From assembly GCF_022213955.1 (NCBI RefSeq), contig NZ_JAKNTW010000002.1, positions 638,679 to 702,678 of the forward strand: a DNA stretch of 64,000 bases, given 5' to 3'. Source of the DNA: Dolomitihabitans soli. GTDB lineage: Bacteria > Actinomycetota > Actinomycetes > Streptosporangiales > Streptosporangiaceae. The notes beneath the pieces were generated by a model. The model had not been told where the DNA came from and made no database searches. It was given only the letters and a program-made list of their open reading frames with translations. A program made the position numbers and the translations under genes. Positions 1-9,212 of this stretch are shown here, one piece after another (the stretch's first letter is position 1; the number at the start of each line of letters is the position of its first letter).

Positions 1-1150
1 TGACCTGGCTCGTGGCCCGCTTGCTGGTGAGCACTATCGCGTCGAGCCGGGCCGCATGGGAGGCCGTGATCTTCAGCGTGCTCTCCAGCTTGGCCGTGTC
101 GAACTTGACGTCGGCGGTGAACTTCTGGGGCACCGGTGACTGGCGGAGGCTGACAAGGGTCGGCGAGGTGGCTTGGCCGTTCGTGATGGTGGCCAGGCTC
201 GCGACCGTGGCGATCGACCCGCCAGGTTCTGACCTGCGCACACTCGCCTTGACGTCCACGACGCCGTCAACGGCCTTGCCCACGGTGAAGACGCCCCAGT
301 CGGTGCCGGACAGCGACGTGCCGCGCCGGTGGCCGTCGAACCCGATCGCCATCCGCCGGGAACCCGGCAGGTCGTACTCCGCCCAGACCTGCGCCTTCAG
401 CGGGCCGTCGCGCCGCTCGCTCCCCGGCAGCCGGGAGACGGTCAGCCCGACCCCGGCGGACAGCGCGCCCGACTTGCTCGTCAGGCCCTTCATGTCCTTG
501 ACCACGGGGACCACGTCGCCCATCACGTCCGGGGTGCCGTCGCCGGTGACGTCGGCCGCCATGGGTTTGAGCAGCGGCTGGGGGATCGAGCACGACGCCT
601 TGAGGGTGGGCGACTCGGCGCACAGCCGGTAGGTCAGCAGCGGGATGCCGCGCGGGCTCGCCCGGTAGAGCGCCTGCAGGTCCACGCCGGAGAGCCGTTT
701 GACCCCGTCGGCCACCTTGCCGATCTGGTCGGTCAGCGGTTTGGACACGGTGAGGACATCGGCCTCGCCGGTGGGCGGCAGGAGTTCACTGGCGTCGGGG
801 CCGTCGAGCCCCTGGGACTTCAGCCTGGCCTTCGCGGTGTCCGCGATCCGGTTGATCAGCGTCGGGCCGGCCGGGATGGTCACCTGCGGAGCCTCCGGCC
901 CCACCTGGCGTGCCTCGACGGGCTGGGCCGCCAGCGACGGGGCACGCGGCACCTCGACCGTGCCGGCAGGCGGAGCCTGCACCTTCGGCACCGGGACGAT
1001 CTTCGGTTTCGGCGCGACCACCGGCGCTGCCCAACCGGCGCTCGTGTCGCTCGTGTCGGCCTGTGCTCCCGACGGCACGACCGCCATGGCGCATGCGATG
1101 GACGCGGCAGCAATGACACGCGGCAGCACGTGTCGTTGGAGACGCGACAT
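1..1150 (-). CDS. Secreted protein of unknown function, 3' end outside window
   Basis: An open frame of 383 codons runs off the left edge, so the C-terminus is missing. The ATG at 1150 has a GGGGGGAAG ribosome-binding site six bases upstream. The N-terminus (MSRLQRHVLPRVIAAAS...) is a signal peptide with Arg residues, a hydrophobic stretch and an A-x-A-like site near residues 28-32. Next comes a Pro/Val/Ala-rich linker. Around residue 195 the stretch DVTGDGTPDVMGD looks like the acidic calcium-binding loop of FG-GAP/VCBS repeats, followed by beta-rich sequence with little other similarity I can place. It is probably exported and folded outside the cell. I do not recognise a catalytic motif. 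The gene is divergent from the TetR gene across a 600-bp gap. Confidence 0.72.
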   Translation of the reverse strand, partial: MSRLQRHVLPRVIAAASIACAMAVVPSGAQADTSDTSAGWAAPVVAPKPKIVPVPKVQAPPAGTVEVPRAPSLAAQPVEARQVGPEAPQVTIPAGPTLINRIADTAKARLKSQGLDGPDASELLPPTGEADVLTVSKPLTDQIGKVADGVKRLSGVDLQALYRASPRGIPLLTYRLCAESPTLKASCSIPQPLLKPMAADVTGDGTPDVMGDVVPVVKDMKGLTSKSGALSAGVGLTVSRLPGSERRDGPLKAQVWAEYDLPGSRRMAIGFDGHRRGTSLSGTDWGVFTVGKAVDGVVDVKASVRRSEPGGSIATVASLATITNGQATSPTLVSLRQSPVPQKFTADVKFDTAKLESTLKITASHAARLDAIVLTSKRATSQV

Positions 1151-1751
1151 GTATTGCTTCCCCCCGGTGGTCGGATCGACGGCGACCGGCAATCACAGAA
1201 AGGGAGAGCCTTCTACAGGACCGCGGCCTAGTCAATGTGAGACTGACATCACGTCACGACGATCATGATTGACAAAGGCGCCGAATCGAAACCCCCGGCC
1301 GTACGGCGACGCCCCGGGCAGGTCCAGTGGATCACCTCGACCGCAACGCCCGACAAGTCCATGCTAGTTACGATAAATCCGGGCAGCCGAAACCCCCCAA
1401 CCACCCCACCCACGTACGGCCCGCACACCCCGAAACAGCGCCCTGAGCAGCCGCTCCATCAATTTCCCGAAAACGGAATCCCCTTGACGAAGCCGCCCGC
1501 CACCCCATTGCGGCCACATTCCCGGCACCTTTCCGAAACGGCCGGCCGAGCGCAGGAAAGGCATTAAAGAAAGCACCGCCAAGGCCGGCGGCACGCCATT
1601 TCCCGGCCACCGGGGACCCGGTCGCCGCGCCACCGGGAACAAAACAACCTTCTTCCCGGATGCTGAGACTGCGGATGGTCACCCCTTGGTCACCCACCGA
1701 TACGGTACTGATCATTCTCGTTTTGAGCAAGATCGGAGGTATCGTGGAGGC
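1151..1751. other. 600-bp intergenic region, no convincing gene
   Basis: This gap separates the leftward secreted-protein gene from the rightward TetR gene. It is C/A-rich on the plus strand with no frame showing actinomycete codon bias. Its right end holds a direct repeat of GGTCACCC (near 1677 and 1689) followed by TACGGTACTGATCATTCTCG. This is a plausible but unproven TetR operator and promoter region. I saw no tRNA, riboswitch or terminator. Confidence 0.4.
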
Positions 1752-2315
1752 ATGCCGACCCGCGCCCGTGCCCGTCTCGTCCAGACCGCCGTGGACCTCT
1801 TCTACGCCGAGGGGATCCGCGCCGTCGGCGTGGAGCGGCTGCTCGCCGTCTCCGGGGTTGGCCGAGCGTCCTTCTACCGGCACTTCAGCAGCAAGGACGA
1901 CCTGGTCATGGCCGTCCTGCGGGACCGCGACGAAGACTGGCGGCGGTGGCTGACCGAGGAGGTCACCGCGCGGGGCGGCGCTCCGCTGACGGCCTTCGAC
2001 GCGCTCGCCGCGCGGTTCGAGCGCGACGACTTCCGCGGCTGCGCCTTCGCCAACGCCATGGCGGAGATCGCCGACCCGGCCAGTCCCGTCCACCAGGTCG
2101 CCGCCCACCACTCCCGCCAGGTCGCCGCCTACCTGGAGAGCCTCCTCACCGCCGCCGGCCACACCGACCCGGCCGCCCTCGCCCGCCAGTTCGTCCTGCT
2201 GATCGACGGGGCCAACGTCGGCGCTCTCCGCGAACACAGCGCCGAGCCCGCCCGCCGCGCCAGAGCCGTCGCCGCCGCCCTGCTCGCCCAGCCGGACTCG
2301 GGCCGGAACCGCTAG
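1752..2315 (+). CDS. TetR/AcrR-family transcriptional regulator
   Basis: A 187-residue TetR-family repressor. The N-terminal helix-turn-helix is clear: ARLVQTAVDLFYAEGIRAVG, then the recognition helix region GVGRASFYRHFSSKDDL at about residues 33-50. The C-terminal two thirds form the variable ligand-binding and dimer domain, with CAFANAMAEIAD in the middle. An upstream in-frame start exists at 1686. ATG 1752 is preferred because the TetR fold begins there and GGAGG lies about 12 bases upstream. It converges on the AfsR-type gene with a 4-bp overlap of the 3' ends. The target and ligand are unknown. Autoregulation through the upstream GGTCACCC repeats is a guess. Confidence 0.9.
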   Translation: MPTRARARLVQTAVDLFYAEGIRAVGVERLLAVSGVGRASFYRHFSSKDDLVMAVLRDRDEDWRRWLTEEVTARGGAPLTAFDALAARFERDDFRGCAFANAMAEIADPASPVHQVAAHHSRQVAAYLESLLTAAGHTDPAALARQFVLLIDGANVGALREHSAEPARRARAVAAALLAQPDSGRNR

Positions 2316-5311
2316 GACCCGATCCCGCCTGCTCCCTCCGCTCCCCCGCCGAGCCGCCCTCCCGCGCCCAGCGGGGACGTGATCTCCGGTTCGAGGCCGA
2401 GGTCGTGCAGGACCGCGAGCGCGCGTTTCCGCCACCAGTCCGAGCCGAGCCGCTCGAAGATCGCGAGAGCCTGCCGCACACTGCGCCGCGCCTCGTCCGG
2501 CTGCCCGGCTGCGGCCTGCACCCCGCCGACGATCGACAGGACGCGCCCCTCCGCGTGCGGCTGCCTGAGCTCCCTGGCCATGATGAGGGCCCGGCCGAGG
2601 TAGGCGGCGGCCCGGGCGTCGCCCGTCGCGACGAAGCACTCGGCGAGGCCCGTCAGTACGTGGAGCTGGCCGATCCGGTCCTCGGTCTTCGCCAGCAGGT
2701 CCAGCGCGTCGGAGAACGCCCCGGTCGCCGCCGCGTACTCCTTCCCCGCGAAGGCCACCTGGCCGAGCCGGTGCAGCGTCATCGCCCGCATCAGACCGGT
2801 GCCGATCTCATCGCAGATCGCCAGCGACCGCCGGACGCAGGCGTGCGCACCGGGCAGATCTCCCCTTTCCAGATGGAGCTGGGCCAGATCCCGCAGGGCG
2901 TCGGCCTCGGCCGCCCGGTCGCCCACGGCGCGGAGGTCCTCGATCGCCGCCTCATAGCGGACCAGCGACCGTCGCACATCTCCTGAAATGCGGTCCTGGT
3001 TCGCCAGGCTGCACAGGGTGAGGGCGTATCCGTGCCGGTCGCCGAGTTCGTCGAAGATCTCGGCCGCTCGCCCGACCAGGTCACGGCACTCGCTGTACAG
3101 GTTCTGGATGCAGTGCATGACTCCGAGCCTGCGGAGCAGCGCGGCCTCGCCCCGGCGGTTGCCCGCGGTCCTGATGGCGGCCAGCGCCCGCACATGGCTC
3201 GACCGCCACTCGTCGGCGTAGTTCCTGGCCTCGAAGAGCGTGCTGGCGGTGACGGCGAGATCCCAGCAGAGTTCGTCGAGGCCGTGGTCGGCCGCCAGTG
3301 AGACGGCGGCGAGCAGGGTGGCGCGCTCGCTGTCGAGCCATTCCAGGGAGTCGTCGCCGAGCAGGCCGTCGACCACCGGGGCGTCGATCGGCCAGCGCGC
3401 GCCCTCGCCGTGCAGGATCCCGAACGCGCCGCCGTACAACCTGTTGTGGGCCTCCTCCGTGAGGAACAGGGCCGCGCCGACGACCCGCGTGAGCATCGCG
3501 GTGCGCCACTCCTCGGAGTCCTCGGCGAGCACGCGTTCCCTGGCGAAGGCCCTGATCAGGTTGTGACAGACGTATCGCTGGTCCCTGATCTCCAGGAAGT
3601 GGGCGTCGAGGAGTTGTTCGACGATCTCGGCGGCGCAGCGAAGGTCGCGGTCGAGGATCGCGGCGGCCGACCACAGGGGGATCTCCGAGATGGTGAGCAG
3701 GCCGATGCCGCGCAGCAGCTCCCTGGCCTCGCCGCTCAGCCCGCGATATCCGACCTCGAGGCTGGTGCGTACTTCGAGGTCCGCGTAGGAGAGCTCGTCG
3801 AGCATCAGGCGGGCGTCTCCCAGCCTGGCGGCCACCGTCTCGATCTCCAGGTTGAGTCTGGCGGCCAGGCGCGCCCCCGCGACACGCATGGCCAGGGGCA
3901 GCCCGCCGCACTGCGCGACCAGTTCGCGCGCCGCGACGGTCTCCCTGGCGACGCGCTCCGGGCCCACCTCCTGAGCCAGCAGTTCGAGCGCCGCGTCGGG
4001 GGCCAGGGCGTCGAGCCTGATCACCGACGACTCGGGGATGCCGGCCGGTCGCCGCCTGCTGGTGATGAGGACCGCGCAGGGCCCGCCGCCCGGAAGCAGC
4101 GGACGGATCTGCTCGCTCGAACCCGCGTTGTCGAGCACCACGAGCACCGCGCGATCGGCGACGATCGACCGGAACAGGGTGGCGCGCTCGTCGAGCGACG
4201 GCGGGACGGCGCTGCCGTCCACGCCGAGGGCCCGCAGGAACCTGCTGAGCACGCTGCCGGGATCCAGGCCGGTTCCCTCGTCGCCCCGCAGGTCGATGTA
4301 GAGGTGGCCGTCGCCGTAGGTCTCCGACATCGCGTGCGCCGCGTGCACCGCGAGCTCGGTCTTGCCCACGCCCGACCGCCCGGTGATGACGGCGAGGGGC
4401 AGCAACGAGGAGCCGAGCGGACGGTCCAGGATGGCCGGGATCCGGGCGAGTTCGGCGTCCCTGCCGTTGATCGCGGACACGACGGGCGGAAGCTGCCGGG
4501 GAGCCTGGAACGCCGGTCCCGCGGGCACGCTCAGCGAGGCGCGCCCGGGCGTCTCCAGCTCCTTGAGCCCGCTGTCCTGGTTGAGTACGGCACGCTCGAG
4601 CTTGCGGAGTTCGTCGTCCGGTTCGAGGCCCGTCGTCTCGGCCAGCATCGATCGGAAGTCACGGTAGGCGGCGAGCGCCTCGGCCTGCCGGCCCGCGCGG
4701 TACAGGGCCAGCATGAGGAACCCGCGCAGTCGTTCCCGCAGCGGATACTCGTCGATGAGCGGAAGCAGTTCGCCGATCAGGCGCTGGTGACGGCCCAGCG
4801 AGAGTTCGAGTTCGATGCACTGCTCCTGGGCGAGCAGCCGGTGCTCGTCCAGGTGCGGCGCGTTCGCCCGCACGAAACCGCTGTCCACGTCCTGGAGCGC
4901 GGCCCCCTGCCAGAGGGCCAGCGCGGCGCGCAGGTCCTGCACCGCCCGCACGGGGTCGCCGGCGCGCGCGGCGTCGGCCGCGCTCGCCCGGAGATCGTCG
5001 AATCGGAGGGAGTCGAGCTCGTCGGGCCCCACCCGGAGCATGTAGCCGGAGGAGTGGGTGACCAGCGTGCGATTCGGCTGTTCGGTGTCGAGCAGCGCAC
5101 GACGGAGCTGCACGACGCAGATCTGGATCTGGTTGTGAGCGGTCTGGGGAACGTTCTCTCCCCAGACGGCCCGCATGAGCGTGGTGATGGGCACGACCCT
5201 GTTGGCCTCCAGCAGCAGCGTCGCCAGGACGATGCGCTGGCGGCGCCCCCCGAGAGGGATCTGTGCGCCACGGTTCTCCACTGCGAGTGGACCGAGAATT
5301 CGAAACTCCAT
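2312..5311 (-). CDS. AfsR/SARP-family regulator with NB-ARC ATPase and TPR domains (1)
   Basis: A 999-residue regulator of AfsR architecture. An OmpR-like winged helix with the typical EFRILGPLAVE start covers about residues 1-95, and the bacterial transcriptional activation domain covers about 100-250. The NB-ARC ATPase has Walker A GRSGVGKT at about 311-318, Walker B VLVVLDNAG and the GLPLA motif. C-terminal TPR-like helices follow. Proteins of this type activate secondary metabolism or morphogenesis genes by binding direct repeats near the -35 box, gated by nucleotide and TPR interactions. ATG 5311 is chosen over upstream in-frame starts because GGGGA precedes it and the conserved fold begins there. 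It is the first of three paralogues within 11 kb. A gene for a small secreted peptide lies divergently upstream. Its target genes are unknown. Confidence 0.93.
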   Translation of the reverse strand: MEFRILGPLAVENRGAQIPLGGRRQRIVLATLLLEANRVVPITTLMRAVWGENVPQTAHNQIQICVVQLRRALLDTEQPNRTLVTHSSGYMLRVGPDELDSLRFDDLRASAADAARAGDPVRAVQDLRAALALWQGAALQDVDSGFVRANAPHLDEHRLLAQEQCIELELSLGRHQRLIGELLPLIDEYPLRERLRGFLMLALYRAGRQAEALAAYRDFRSMLAETTGLEPDDELRKLERAVLNQDSGLKELETPGRASLSVPAGPAFQAPRQLPPVVSAINGRDAELARIPAILDRPLGSSLLPLAVITGRSGVGKTELAVHAAHAMSETYGDGHLYIDLRGDEGTGLDPGSVLSRFLRALGVDGSAVPPSLDERATLFRSIVADRAVLVVLDNAGSSEQIRPLLPGGGPCAVLITSRRRPAGIPESSVIRLDALAPDAALELLAQEVGPERVARETVAARELVAQCGGLPLAMRVAGARLAARLNLEIETVAARLGDARLMLDELSYADLEVRTSLEVGYRGLSGEARELLRGIGLLTISEIPLWSAAAILDRDLRCAAEIVEQLLDAHFLEIRDQRYVCHNLIRAFARERVLAEDSEEWRTAMLTRVVGAALFLTEEAHNRLYGGAFGILHGEGARWPIDAPVVDGLLGDDSLEWLDSERATLLAAVSLAADHGLDELCWDLAVTASTLFEARNYADEWRSSHVRALAAIRTAGNRRGEAALLRRLGVMHCIQNLYSECRDLVGRAAEIFDELGDRHGYALTLCSLANQDRISGDVRRSLVRYEAAIEDLRAVGDRAAEADALRDLAQLHLERGDLPGAHACVRRSLAICDEIGTGLMRAMTLHRLGQVAFAGKEYAAATGAFSDALDLLAKTEDRIGQLHVLTGLAECFVATGDARAAAYLGRALIMARELRQPHAEGRVLSIVGGVQAAAGQPDEARRSVRQALAIFERLGSDWWRKRALAVLHDLGLEPEITSPLGAGGRLGGGAEGAGGIGS

Positions 5312-5578
5312 TTCATCCCCGTACATCTTCAATCGAATCCCTGTTGGGACGCTGCCCCCGTACGGCACTCCCCAGCACCGCACCATACGTATGGATAAAA
5401 TAGCCCAAACAGCCGATTCGGGAAAGCTTTCCTACCCTGTAGGGCAACAGAGTTCCCAGCGACATGGCCCCTGACCTCGTACGTTATCGATTTCATAAGC
5501 CGCGAAAGCGAGTATAAATCGTTTCGATATCGCCCTAATATAAGCTGCTTCAGTTCGTATACTTAAATAGGAGACTTG
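5312..5578. promoter_or_regulatory. AT-rich divergent promoter region between AfsR-type gene and small secreted peptide gene
   Basis: This 267-bp divergent gap is markedly richer in A/T than its surroundings, especially 5480-5570 with TATAAATCG, CCCTAATATAAG and ATACTTAAATAG. It also holds the short hyphenated palindrome CCTAC-CCT-GTAGG at 5431-5443. Such an AT-rich block between an AfsR-type regulator and a small gene fits a regulated divergent promoter. No -35/-10 pair stands out strongly enough to assign, and no clear SARP heptamer repeat was found. Confidence 0.4.
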
Positions 5579-5737
5579 ATGCGAAGAATAGTCATCACGA
5601 TCGGGATCATCGCGGTCTTCCTCTGGGGCCAGGCTTCGGCGGCCCAGGCGGTCCTCGAGGACGACCCGTGTCCCACCAAATTCGAGCACTCCTGCGACAT
5701 GCCATGGACCGGGGACCCGCCCCCGCCCGGCGTCTAG
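5579..5737 (+). CDS. Small secreted peptide, 52 residues, two cysteines
   Basis: This short gene has an AGGAGA ribosome-binding site five bases before ATG 5579 and ends four bases before the convergent AfsR-type gene's stop. The product begins MRRIVITIGIIAVFLWGQAS, a textbook signal peptide (two Arg, a hydrophobic core, A-S-A-A-Q-A cleavage region). The predicted mature part is about 28-31 residues, acidic then proline-rich, with cysteines at 31 and 39 and ending PPPPGV. The two cysteines could form a disulfide. It resembles no peptide family I can name. Lying between two AfsR-type STAND regulators, it could be an exported signal or a target of one of them. This is inference; codon use and the RBS support that it is real. 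Confidence 0.68.
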   Translation: MRRIVITIGIIAVFLWGQASAAQAVLEDDPCPTKFEHSCDMPWTGDPPPPGV

Positions 5738-5741
5738 GGGG

Positions 5742-8642
5742 TCAGGAGGCCGGGCGGCGTTCCATCGCGGCGGACGCCTTCGCCCGCAACGCCTCGGCCC
5801 CGATGTCCGTGAAGATGGCGTGCGCCGCCGTCAGATGACCGGCGGCGCTCGCGTCACCGCGCTCCGCGTACAGGAGCCCGATCGTGAGCCGCGCGCGTGC
5901 CTCGATCAGGCGCTCCCCGATGGCGTGCGCGAGAAGCTGGGCGGAGACCAGCGTCGACTCCGCGGCCGCCACGTGGCCGAGGGCCAGCCTGGCCTCGCCG
6001 AGCCCCTGCAGGACGTACGCCCTGCCGATCCGATCTCCCATGGCCCGCACGATGTCCAGGGCACGCTCGTAGTTCTCGACGGCCGCGCCGGGATCGCCCT
6101 GCTTCATCGCCATGTCGGCCATCCGGTTGAGCGCCTGGGCCTCGCCCCGCCGGATGCCGATCTCTCTGAAGATCCGCAGCGCCCGCTCCAGCAGCGGCCG
6201 GGCCCGGTCGGGGCGATCCCGCTCGACGTGGATGCCGGCCATGCCGATGAGCACGTGGGCCTCAGCCGCGCGGTCGCCCGCCGCCCTGAGTAACGGGACC
6301 GACTGCTCGTACCGCTCGAGTCCGGCCTCGAGATCGCCGTGCATCCGATCGACGATCGCGATGTGCCGCAGGGCGAGCGCCCGGCCGTGGTCGTCGCCGA
6401 CCTCTTCGAAGGCGGCGATCGCACCGGTCAGGTGCACCCGGGCCTCGGTGTAGCGCTGCTGGAAGACCCCGGCCGAACCCAGCGCGTAGAGCATGGCCCC
6501 CTCGCCCCGGCGGTCGCCCGCCTCCGCGCAGACCCGTACGCCGAGCTCGCCCGCAGCTCGCCAGTCGTCGAAGTAGCCGTAGTTCTCGAACAGGGTGAGC
6601 GCCGTCATCGAGAGTTCCCAGCACAGCTCGGAAAGACCCAGGCGGGCCGACTGGCGGATGGCCGCGAGCAGCACGTGGCGCTCACCGTCGAACCAGGCCA
6701 GGGGATCGTCGCCGAGCACCCGAGGATCCGTGCTCCGGCGCGGCGCCGTACCGCGCAGGACGGTGAAGTCGCCGCCGTACAACCGCCGGTGGACATGCTC
6801 GCCGAGGTAGAGGACGGTGGCGCAGGCCCGGGTGATCGCGAGCGTCAGCTCGGAGCCGTCGGCATCGGTGTGCTCGGCCGTCTCGGCGCTCTCGGCCGTC
6901 TCGGCCGTCTCGGCGGCGAAGGCGCGTACGAGGTCGTGCCAGCCGTACCCGCTTCCCCGTCGCTCCAGGAGTGAGGCCCGGACCAGCTCGCCGAAGGCGT
7001 CCTCGGCCTCGGCGGGTTCCAGGTCCAGGATCGCCGCTCCCAGCCAGGTGGCCATCAGGGAGCAGCCGAACACGCCCAGGCCGTGGAACAGCATCCGGGC
7101 CCGCGGGCTCAGGTCCCGGTAGCCGATGGCCAGGCTCGCGCGCACGGCGAGATCGTCGTAGGTCAGCTCGTCGAGGACCGTGCGGGTGCTTTCCAAGCGC
7201 TCGACCATGGCCCGCACGCTCCAGTGCGGTTTCGCGGCCAGCCGCGCGCCGGCGACGCGCAGGGCCAGCGGCAGCCCGGCACACTGCGCCGCGAGCGCCG
7301 CCGCCGCCTCCGGCTCCGCGCCGACCCGGTCGGCTCCCACGTCATGGGCGAGGAACCGGACCGCGTTCTCCCCGTCGAGCGGGTCGAGCCGGACGACGGC
7401 CTCCCGCTCCAGCCCGGGCGGCTCGTGACGGCTGGTGATGAGCACGCCGGCCTCCGCCGCGGGCGGCAGCAACAGGGAGAGCAGATCGTCCGAGCCCGCG
7501 TTGTCGAGCACGATCAGGATCCGGCGGTCGGCGGCGATGGACCGGAACACGCTTGCCCGGTCGGCGAGCGAGTGCGGCACGGTCATCCCGAGGGCGCGCA
7601 GGAACCGGCCGAGCACCTCCGCGGGCTGCGCGTCCCCCCGCAGGTCCATGTAGAGCTGGCCGTCGCCGTACATCCCGGCGAGCCGATGCGCCGCGTGCAG
7701 CGCGAGCGCGGTCTTGCCGACGCCCGACCTGCCGACCACGGCGGCCGTCCGTACGCCCCCGGCGAGCAGGCGGTGGACGAGCCCGCTCTCCTCCGTCCTG
7801 CCGACCAGGGGCGAGATGAGCGCGGGAAGCTGGTGGGGGACCGCCGTCACCGGCCCGTGCGACGGGGCCGTCAGGGTCACCGGCCGCCGGGGTTTGAGGC
7901 TCTCCTCCTGGCCGACGATCGCGTGCCTCAGCCGGCGCAGTTCCTCGCCCGGCACCTCGTCCAGCTCCGTCAGGAGGGTCCGGTGGTAGGCGTCGTAGAC
8001 CTCCAGCGCCTCGGCCTGCCGCCCGCAACGGTAGAGGGCCAGCATGAGCTGGCCGTGCGGCCGTTCGCGCAACGGGTCGGCCGCGACGACGCGCCGCAGT
8101 TCGCCGATGACGTGCTGGTGCTCGCCCAGGAACAGCTCGGCCTCGACGCACTGCTCGACGGCCGAGGCGCGGCGCTCGTCGAGGTGCGCGGCCAGTGATC
8201 GGACCAGCTCGCTGTCGATCCCCGCCAGCGCCGGCCCTCGCCACAACGCCAGGCCGGCGCGGAAGGCCCGGACCGCCCGCCGCAGCGCCCCCTCCCTGGT
8301 GGCCGCCAGGGCTTCGCCCACATGCTCGTCGAAGGCGGCGAGGTCGAGCGTCCACTCCCCCGGCATGATCGCGTAGCCCTGACCTCGGGTCACCAGCAGC
8401 CGGTGTGGCTGCTCGGTGTCTCCCAGTTTCCGGCGGAGCTGGGAGACGCAGATCTGCACCTGGTTGCGCGCGGTTCCGGGAGCCTGTTCACCCCAGACGG
8501 CCCGCGCCAGCCTTTCCCGTGGCACCTGGCGCCCCGCCTCCAGGAGCAGCACCGCGAGGATCGTGCGCTGCCGCTGCCCGTGGAGGTGTACGGCCTGCCC
8601 GTCCCGCTCGGCGGCCAACGGCCCGAGGACTCCGAACTCCAT
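5742..8642 (-). CDS. AfsR/SARP-family regulator with NB-ARC ATPase and TPR domains (2)
   Basis: A 966-residue paralogue of the neighbouring AfsR-type regulators. The winged helix (MEFGVLGPLAAERDG) and BTAD fill about residues 1-250. NB-ARC Walker A GRSGVGKT is at about 304-311, with Walker B ILIVLDNAG and CAGLPLALRVAG. The C-terminal third is TPR-like, with recurring A-x-x-x-x-A-L-x-x-x-G helices. ATG 8642 is preferred since GGGGAG precedes it. An acidic Ala-Glu-Thr repeat (about residues 576-591, from 9-bp DNA repeats near 6872-6916) marks a linker before the TPR part. It is convergent with the small secreted peptide gene (4-bp gap). Probable role: nucleotide-gated transcriptional activator; targets unknown. 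Confidence 0.92.
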   Translation of the reverse strand: MEFGVLGPLAAERDGQAVHLHGQRQRTILAVLLLEAGRQVPRERLARAVWGEQAPGTARNQVQICVSQLRRKLGDTEQPHRLLVTRGQGYAIMPGEWTLDLAAFDEHVGEALAATREGALRRAVRAFRAGLALWRGPALAGIDSELVRSLAAHLDERRASAVEQCVEAELFLGEHQHVIGELRRVVAADPLRERPHGQLMLALYRCGRQAEALEVYDAYHRTLLTELDEVPGEELRRLRHAIVGQEESLKPRRPVTLTAPSHGPVTAVPHQLPALISPLVGRTEESGLVHRLLAGGVRTAAVVGRSGVGKTALALHAAHRLAGMYGDGQLYMDLRGDAQPAEVLGRFLRALGMTVPHSLADRASVFRSIAADRRILIVLDNAGSDDLLSLLLPPAAEAGVLITSRHEPPGLEREAVVRLDPLDGENAVRFLAHDVGADRVGAEPEAAAALAAQCAGLPLALRVAGARLAAKPHWSVRAMVERLESTRTVLDELTYDDLAVRASLAIGYRDLSPRARMLFHGLGVFGCSLMATWLGAAILDLEPAEAEDAFGELVRASLLERRGSGYGWHDLVRAFAAETAETAESAETAEHTDADGSELTLAITRACATVLYLGEHVHRRLYGGDFTVLRGTAPRRSTDPRVLGDDPLAWFDGERHVLLAAIRQSARLGLSELCWELSMTALTLFENYGYFDDWRAAGELGVRVCAEAGDRRGEGAMLYALGSAGVFQQRYTEARVHLTGAIAAFEEVGDDHGRALALRHIAIVDRMHGDLEAGLERYEQSVPLLRAAGDRAAEAHVLIGMAGIHVERDRPDRARPLLERALRIFREIGIRRGEAQALNRMADMAMKQGDPGAAVENYERALDIVRAMGDRIGRAYVLQGLGEARLALGHVAAAESTLVSAQLLAHAIGERLIEARARLTIGLLYAERGDASAAGHLTAAHAIFTDIGAEALRAKASAAMERRPAS

Positions 8643-8821
8643 GGACCGCTCCCCGCTCAACGACACACCCTCCGGGCGTGCGTACGCCAAGGAATCATAG
8701 ATCAAACCGGGCCCGCGGCCGCCCGCCGAGCACCGCCGGACCCTGGCGGCCGCGACGGCGGGCGCCGCGCGCTCTCGCGATCAGGCCGGTCACCCGCATG
8801 GCCGACGACGAGTTGCCGGAG

Positions 8822-8853
8822 CCGGGCCGCGGAGTCACGGCTCCGCGACCCGG
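8822..8853 (-). terminator. Hairpin downstream of the amidase gene
   Basis: CCGGG-C-CGCGGAG, a six-base loop, then CTCCGCG-A-CCCGG: a 12-bp stem with one internal mismatch, 40 bp past the amidase stop. There is no T tract, as is usual in high-GC actinomycetes. It lies between the amidase 3' end and the next AfsR-type gene's promoter region. Confidence 0.55.
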
Positions 8854-8894
8854 TGTCCTGTCACAGCAGTTGGAGCCGGACCGGACCGGTAGTG

Positions 8895-9212
8895 CTAGCC
8901 GCAGTGCTCCAGCGGGCTGTCATAGACGGAGGAGCCGGCCTTGCCGCCCCAGCGGACGCACTTGCCGGCCGCCGAGGCTCGGACGGGCCCGGCGTAGTAG
9001 GAGAAGTTACCCGAATCGGTGATCCGGGTCTGGCCTTCCACCTCCAGGTAGGCGGAGACGGCGGTCGCGGTGCCCAGCGAGGTGCTCTTCATGGTCGCCA
9101 CGCAGTTGCTGGTGCCGTTGTAGAGCAGGTAGACCGTGCCCGAGGAACCCAGCGCCGCCGAGTCGATCACGTCGTAGCCGGTGCCGCAGACCTGCTCGGG
9201 GGTGTGCGGGTT
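8895..9212 (-). repeat. Inverted copy 1 of duplicated C-terminal domain
   Basis: This 318-bp segment encodes the amidase's C-terminal domain. The part at 8935-9212 matches 14063-14340 base for base in inverted orientation (278 bp, compared directly). The remaining 40 bp differ at only a few positions, mostly silent. The only residue change is Ser to Thr. Confidence 0.95.

Noticed and set aside
1210..1235. TTGACT and TAGAAG on the minus strand upstream of the secreted-protein gene
   Set aside because: Spacing is only 14 bp, too short for a housekeeping promoter.
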